Origin: an uncultured Porphyromonadaceae bacterium
GTDB taxonomy: Bacteria; Bacteroidota; Bacteroidia; Bacteroidales; Muribaculaceae
DNA: 64,000 nt
Reading direction: 5' to 3'
Assembly: GCA_900545955.1 (NCBI GenBank)
Contig: URAU01000003.1
Span: 1 to 64,000 of the forward strand
The notes beneath the pieces were generated by a model. That model made no database searches. It had not been told where the DNA came from and saw only the letters and a program-made list of their open reading frames with translations. Positions 60,638 to 64,000 of the stretch are shown here, piece after piece (position 1 is the first letter of the stretch; every line of letters begins with the position of its first letter). Made by a program: the position numbers and the translations under genes.

Positions 60638-62173
60638 ATGCGAATCAATCCTAAAATCTTTTTTGCACTCAGTGCAGTAGGCTCGGTCTCAATGATCGCA
60701 AAGGCTGTTAAACCGGCTGCCGACAAACCTAACATCCTTTTTATCCTTTGCGACGATATGGGCTACGGTGATTTGGGATGCTATGGCCAGCGATATATCG
60801 AGACGCCGAACATCGACCGTATGGCTTCCGAAGGGATGCGGTTTACTCAGGCGTATGCCGGCAGCCCGGTCAGCGCGCCGTCGCGCGCCACGCTGATGAC
60901 AGGCCAGCATACGGGCCATACCGAGGTGAGAGGCAACCGTAGCTACGGAAAGAAATCTCCGAAAGTAATGTATGGAATCACTCCCGAACCGTCCGTCGTG
61001 GGCCAGCATCCATACAGCACCGATCATATCATCCTGCCTGAGATACTGAAGGCCGACGGGTATACCACAGCCATGTTCGGGAAATGGGCCGGAGGCTACG
61101 AAGGTTCGCGTTCCGTGCCTGAAAGTCGGGGTATAGACGAATTCTATGGCTACATATGTCAGGCTCAGGCACATCTTTACTTCCCGAATTTTCTCAACCG
61201 CTACAGTCCGGCCGAGGGCGACACCGCCACCGTGCGGGTTGCTCTGGAAGAGAACATCCCATACCCGATCTATGGCGACGGCTATCGTAACCGCTCCCAA
61301 TATTCCGCCGATATGATTCATCAGGCGGCTATGGGGTGGCTGAAAAAGCAGACGGCCGACCGGCCTTTTTTCGGTATGCTGACCTATACGCTTCCGCATG
61401 CCGAATTATCGCAGCCTGACGACTCACTGCTAATTCGCTACAGGCAGAGATTCCATGAGGATAAAACCTGGGGCGGTAAGGAGTCCGCCCGCTATAATCC
61501 GGTGGTTCATACTCATGCTAATTTTGCTGCTATGATCAGCCGTCTTGATGCTTATGTCGGAGAGGTACTGGCCTATTTGCGCGAAAGCGGCCTCGACCGA
61601 AATACACTGGTAATATTTGCCAGCGACAACGGACCGCATGAAGAGGGAGGCGCCGATCCGGATTTTTTCGGACGCGACGGTAAGCTGAGAGGAATAAAGC
61701 GGTCGTGTCACGAAGGGGGTATACGTATTCCTTTTATTGCCTGGTGGCCCGGCAGAGTTAATGCATCGGCGGTCAACGACCATATGCTTGCTTTCTACGA
61801 CGTTCTTCCGACCTTCTGCGATTTGGCCGGTATAGAGGGCTATCCCGACCGATTTCTGAATCCGGCCGATGGAAGCGACTGTTTCGACGGAATTTCGTTC
61901 GCACCGACTCTTACCGGCCGTGAAGGTCAGCAGACGCACGATTTCCTCTACTGGGAATTTGCCCAGACCGATTATGTGGCGGTGAGACGCGGCGATTGGA
62001 AACTTGTTGTAAAAGAGGGTGCTCCGCATCTATATAATTTGGCCTCTGACATTCATGAGGATACGGATGTGGCGGCATCACATCCTCAGATTCTCTCGGA
62101 ATTGATCGACATCGCTTATCGGGAGCACCGCCCGAGCAAATTATTTAAGGTGACGATGCCGCCCAAAGACTGA
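60638..62173 (+). CDS. Secreted S1-family sulfatase (Ser-type formylglycine)
   Basis: 511 residues with a signal peptide (KIFFALSAVGSVSMIAKA). NILFILCDDMGYGDLGCYGQ supplies calcium-binding Asp residues. The modification motif PVSAPSRATLMTGQHTGH has Ser79 at the formylglycine position, so maturation depends on a radical-SAM anSME enzyme, not present in this window. FASDNGPHEEGG and KRSCHEGGIRIPFIAWWPG are arylsulfatase-A-type features. It removes sulfate from a sugar or aryl sulfate in the periplasm or at the surface. It is the last gene of the run; the ribD promoter lies just past its stop. Confidence 0.94.
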   Translation: MRINPKIFFALSAVGSVSMIAKAVKPAADKPNILFILCDDMGYGDLGCYGQRYIETPNIDRMASEGMRFTQAYAGSPVSAPSRATLMTGQHTGHTEVRGNRSYGKKSPKVMYGITPEPSVVGQHPYSTDHIILPEILKADGYTTAMFGKWAGGYEGSRSVPESRGIDEFYGYICQAQAHLYFPNFLNRYSPAEGDTATVRVALEENIPYPIYGDGYRNRSQYSADMIHQAAMGWLKKQTADRPFFGMLTYTLPHAELSQPDDSLLIRYRQRFHEDKTWGGKESARYNPVVHTHANFAAMISRLDAYVGEVLAYLRESGLDRNTLVIFASDNGPHEEGGADPDFFGRDGKLRGIKRSCHEGGIRIPFIAWWPGRVNASAVNDHMLAFYDVLPTFCDLAGIEGYPDRFLNPADGSDCFDGISFAPTLTGREGQQTHDFLYWEFAQTDYVAVRRGDWKLVVKEGAPHLYNLASDIHEDTDVAASHPQILSELIDIAYREHRPSKLFKVTMPPKD

Positions 62174-62182
62174 TATATTTTG

Positions 62183-62190
62183 TATTTTTG
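62183..62190 (+). promoter_or_regulatory. -7 box of ribD
   Basis: TATTTTTG fits the consensus and ends about 53 bases before the chosen ribD start. This separates riboflavin synthesis from the upstream locus. No -33 TTTG is visible. Confidence 0.45.
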
Positions 62191-62242
62191 CATTTGGAAA
62201 GAATCTCTGGTTCTTTCCCATTCGTTCATAAAGTTCGATACG

Positions 62243-63370
62243 ATGCTGAAATACAATGATATGGACTATGGCTGTAAGGTGCGGTATATGCGGCGCGCAT
62301 TGGAACTTGCCGCCAACGGAGCGGCGTATGCCTCGCCTAATCCTATGGTGGGAGCGGTAATCGTAGCCCCCGACGGACGTGTGATAGGGGAGGGGTGGCA
62401 CCGCCGCTGCGGCGAGGGCCATGCCGAGGTTAATGCCGTTGCGTCGGTGGCCGAAGCCGACATTCCTCTGCTCGGAAAGTCGACAATGTTCGTCACTCTT
62501 GAGCCCTGTTCCCATTATGGGAAGACACCCCCATGCGCCCGGATGATAGTGGAGCGGGGCATCCCGCGTGTTGTCGTTGCTATGGCCGACCCCAATCCGA
62601 AGGTAAGCGGTCGCGGTATTGGCATTTTGCGTGACGCGGGCATCGAGGTAGAGGTGGGACTGCTTGCCCACGAGGCATGCGAATTGAACCGCAGGTTTCT
62701 GAAATCCGTCACACTCCGTCGACCGTTCATCACTCTTAAATGGGCTCGCAGCAAGGATGGATATATGGACTGGATTCGTTCCGACGAGCATCCACTGCCA
62801 TGCCGGTTCTCCACTCCGCTTACCACCCTGTCCACAATGCGTCTGCGGGCTCTTCATGATGCCGTAATTACTACAGCCGCGACGGTCCGGGCCGACAATC
62901 CCCGCCTTACGCTGAGGAATTTCGACGGCAAGCAGCCTGTTGCTGTCGTCCTCACCCATTCAAAACAACTGCCGGAAGATTCTTTCCTCGCCAAAAAGCT
63001 GTTGGACGGAGCATCCGATGCACCTCTGGTCTATGAGTTTGAGAACCCCGCTGCACTTCAGGAGATTTTTCATGACCTATATACTCGTCACGGCATATCT
63101 TCCGTACTTGTGGAGGCGGGTCCGACCATGCTCAGTACCTTGATCGACATGCGACTGTGGGATGATGCCCGCGAGGAGATTGCCCCGTTTGCCCTCCGTG
63201 GTGAGGGGCGTCACAGTGCGCCCGTTCTTCCTGCGGCATGTATCCACCGCGAAGAGAGCGTGGGTGATTCAATACTGCGTTATTATCGTTCGGACGGGCC
63301 GGCCTGTACACTGCTTTCTGATTCGGAATCGACTGAAAAGGTCTGTGAAAAGTATAAAAAAAATATTTAA
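62243..63370 (+). CDS. ribD: Bifunctional riboflavin deaminase/reductase
   Basis: 375 residues from the ATG at 62243; the next ATG (62261) is also possible. An earlier frame start at 62180 precedes the promoter box. The N-terminal deaminase has the zinc motif GHAEVNAV and PCSHYGKTPPCARM; PNPMVGAVIVAPDG is typical. The C-terminal reductase (about 145-375) has FITLKWARSKDGYMDW, TTAATVRADNPRLTLRNF and GISSVLVEAGPTMLSTLID. It deaminates and then reduces the pyrimidine intermediate of flavin synthesis in the cytoplasm. Confidence 0.95.
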   Translation: MLKYNDMDYGCKVRYMRRALELAANGAAYASPNPMVGAVIVAPDGRVIGEGWHRRCGEGHAEVNAVASVAEADIPLLGKSTMFVTLEPCSHYGKTPPCARMIVERGIPRVVVAMADPNPKVSGRGIGILRDAGIEVEVGLLAHEACELNRRFLKSVTLRRPFITLKWARSKDGYMDWIRSDEHPLPCRFSTPLTTLSTMRLRALHDAVITTAATVRADNPRLTLRNFDGKQPVAVVLTHSKQLPEDSFLAKKLLDGASDAPLVYEFENPAALQEIFHDLYTRHGISSVLVEAGPTMLSTLIDMRLWDDAREEIAPFALRGEGRHSAPVLPAACIHREESVGDSILRYYRSDGPACTLLSDSESTEKVCEKYKKNI

Positions 63371-63387
63371 AATGGCAACAGCGGCTG

Positions 63388-63414
63388 TGGCGTAAACCTT
63401 TATGGATTACGCCA
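63388..63414 (+). other. Hairpin downstream of ribD
   Basis: An 8-bp stem (TGGCGTAA and TTACGCCA) with an 11-base loop, 18 bases after the ribD stop. It is followed by mixed sequence without a clear T-run, so termination is uncertain. Confidence 0.4.
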
Positions 63415-63484
63415 TTGCTGTGAAAACGCGTCTGAAAGTGGCCGTTTTTCCATCGGTTATGGCGGAAAGTTACCAAATTCTTTA

Positions 63485-63492
63485 TACCTTTG
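63485..63492 (+). promoter_or_regulatory. -7 box of the terminal lipoprotein gene
   Basis: TACCTTTG, a full consensus match, 131 bases before the ATG. No TTTG at -33. Confidence 0.55.
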
Positions 63493-63525
63493 TAAGTTGA
63501 AAGCAAGCAGTTTCGCCTGTATTAG

Positions 63526-63548
63526 GCCCGTCGGCCGCTCCGACGGGC
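63526..63548 (+). other. Leader stem-loop before the DUF6242-like gene
   Basis: A perfect 9-bp GC-rich stem (GCCCGTCGG and CCGACGGGC) with a 5-base loop, inside the about 125-base leader. There is no T-run after it, so it is not a plain terminator. It could be a structured 5' leader. Confidence 0.5.
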
Positions 63549-63622
63549 GCATATGGTTTTGAACCTGTGTTCCGCTTCAATTAGTGCTATAATATTCTAA
63601 CTAAAAGGGCCGATAAGCCTAT

Positions 63623-64000
63623 ATGAGCAATCTTGTTAAACTGTCGTCTGCCGTCGTGGCCGCAGCGTCTTTGATGCTGTCGGCTTGCAACAGTTCCGAC
63701 GATACGACGGTAATCAACGATCCCACCGACAATTCCAGTACAGCCATCACAGCATTTTCGCTGAAAACCAATAAGGATGTACTAAATAATCTTGATTCCG
63801 TATATTTCTCCATCGATCTCAATGCGGCCATTATTTTTAACGCCGATTCGCTGCCTTATGGCACCGATGTGAGCGCTCTTTCCGTCAATCTTACTACCGC
63901 AGGCGGTGGCGTCAAGGCTTTTTCGCCAAACGCCGACGGCACGGAGACGGCCGAAATCGATCTTGCGGCAGAACCGTCGACAAAGCTGAATTTCAGCCAT
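63623..64000 (+). CDS. DUF6242-like lipoprotein (3' end outside the window)
   Basis: 126 codons are visible and the frame is open to the window edge. The N-terminus is a lipoprotein signal (VVAAASLMLSACNSSDD; Cys about 21). It is followed by TAITAFSLKTNKDVLNNLDS, VYFSIDLNAAIIFNADSLPYG and TDVSALSVNLTTAGG, an opening that resembles DUF6242-type Bacteroidales lipoproteins. These have later beta-propeller (kelch-like) repeats that would lie beyond this window. Surface anchored or periplasmic; function unknown. The minus-strand frames here are shadows. Confidence 0.8.
   Translation, partial: MSNLVKLSSAVVAAASLMLSACNSSDDTTVINDPTDNSSTAITAFSLKTNKDVLNNLDSVYFSIDLNAAIIFNADSLPYGTDVSALSVNLTTAGGGVKAFSPNADGTETAEIDLAAEPSTKLNFSH

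Noticed and set aside
1..64000. CRISPR arrays, rRNA genes, integrases, insertion sequences and biosynthetic clusters
   Set aside because: I looked for regular short repeats, rRNA-like sequence and transposase or integrase motifs on both strands and saw none.

Overview
The window is chromosomal DNA of a Bacteroidales bacterium, most likely a Muribaculaceae-type gut commensal (inference; no rRNA or marker phylogeny was possible). The signs are SusC/SusD pairs, a hybrid two-component sensor of the Bacteroides type, a Nudix-type arabinose regulator, secreted glycoside hydrolases, sulfatase and phosphatases, and many copies of the Bacteroidetes promoter signature (TTTG, about 20 bp, TAnnTTTG). No insertion sequence, prophage, CRISPR array or rRNA was seen.

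Layout. 1-3.1 kb: a possible small ORF, a two-gene operon of a membrane protein and a winged-helix regulator with two matching inverted repeats in its promoter region, and a secreted alpha/beta hydrolase. 3.4-7.4 kb: a three-gene efflux operon (TolC-like, HlyD/EmrA-like, MFS). 7.4-15.3 kb (minus strand): a complete L-arabinose operon, transcribed as secreted aldose 1-epimerase, SSS sodium symporter, AraR-type Nudix regulator, AraD, AraA and a ribulokinase. 15.4-17.3 kb: an ECF sigma factor, a one-TM protein and a Spy-like periplasmic protein. 17.3-24.8 kb: a very large alpha-2-macroglobulin without the thioester motif, and a GHL10-type hydrolase.

24.8-30.7 kb: uxuA, an SDR mannonate oxidoreductase, GH97 and GH51, behind a perfect palindrome resembling the one upstream of the arabinose operon. 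This suggests that AraR controls uronate catabolism and arabinofuranosidase together with arabinose use. 30.7-32.8 kb: Bcp peroxiredoxin, D-2-hydroxyacid dehydrogenase, tRNA-Leu(UAG) and a conserved-looking small protein. 33-36 kb: a stand-alone TonB-dependent receptor and a small lipoprotein.

35.9-62.2 kb is the most interesting part, a polysaccharide/ester utilization locus. It has a hybrid sensor-regulator that has lost its phosphotransfer residues, a tandemly duplicated calcineurin-like phosphoesterase, an ELWxxDGT-repeat surface protein, SusC, SusD, a surface lipoprotein and a GH2 beta-galactosidase. These are followed by a tight run of glycerate kinase, GntP permease, secreted metallophosphoesterase, secreted esterase, alkaline phosphatase and sulfatase. 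The gene content suggests that the cell strips phosphate, sulfate and acyl groups outside the cytoplasm, imports glycerate and re-phosphorylates it to a glycolytic intermediate. That would be a glycerate or phosphoglycerate salvage PUL (inference). The window ends with ribD and the start of a DUF6242-like lipoprotein.
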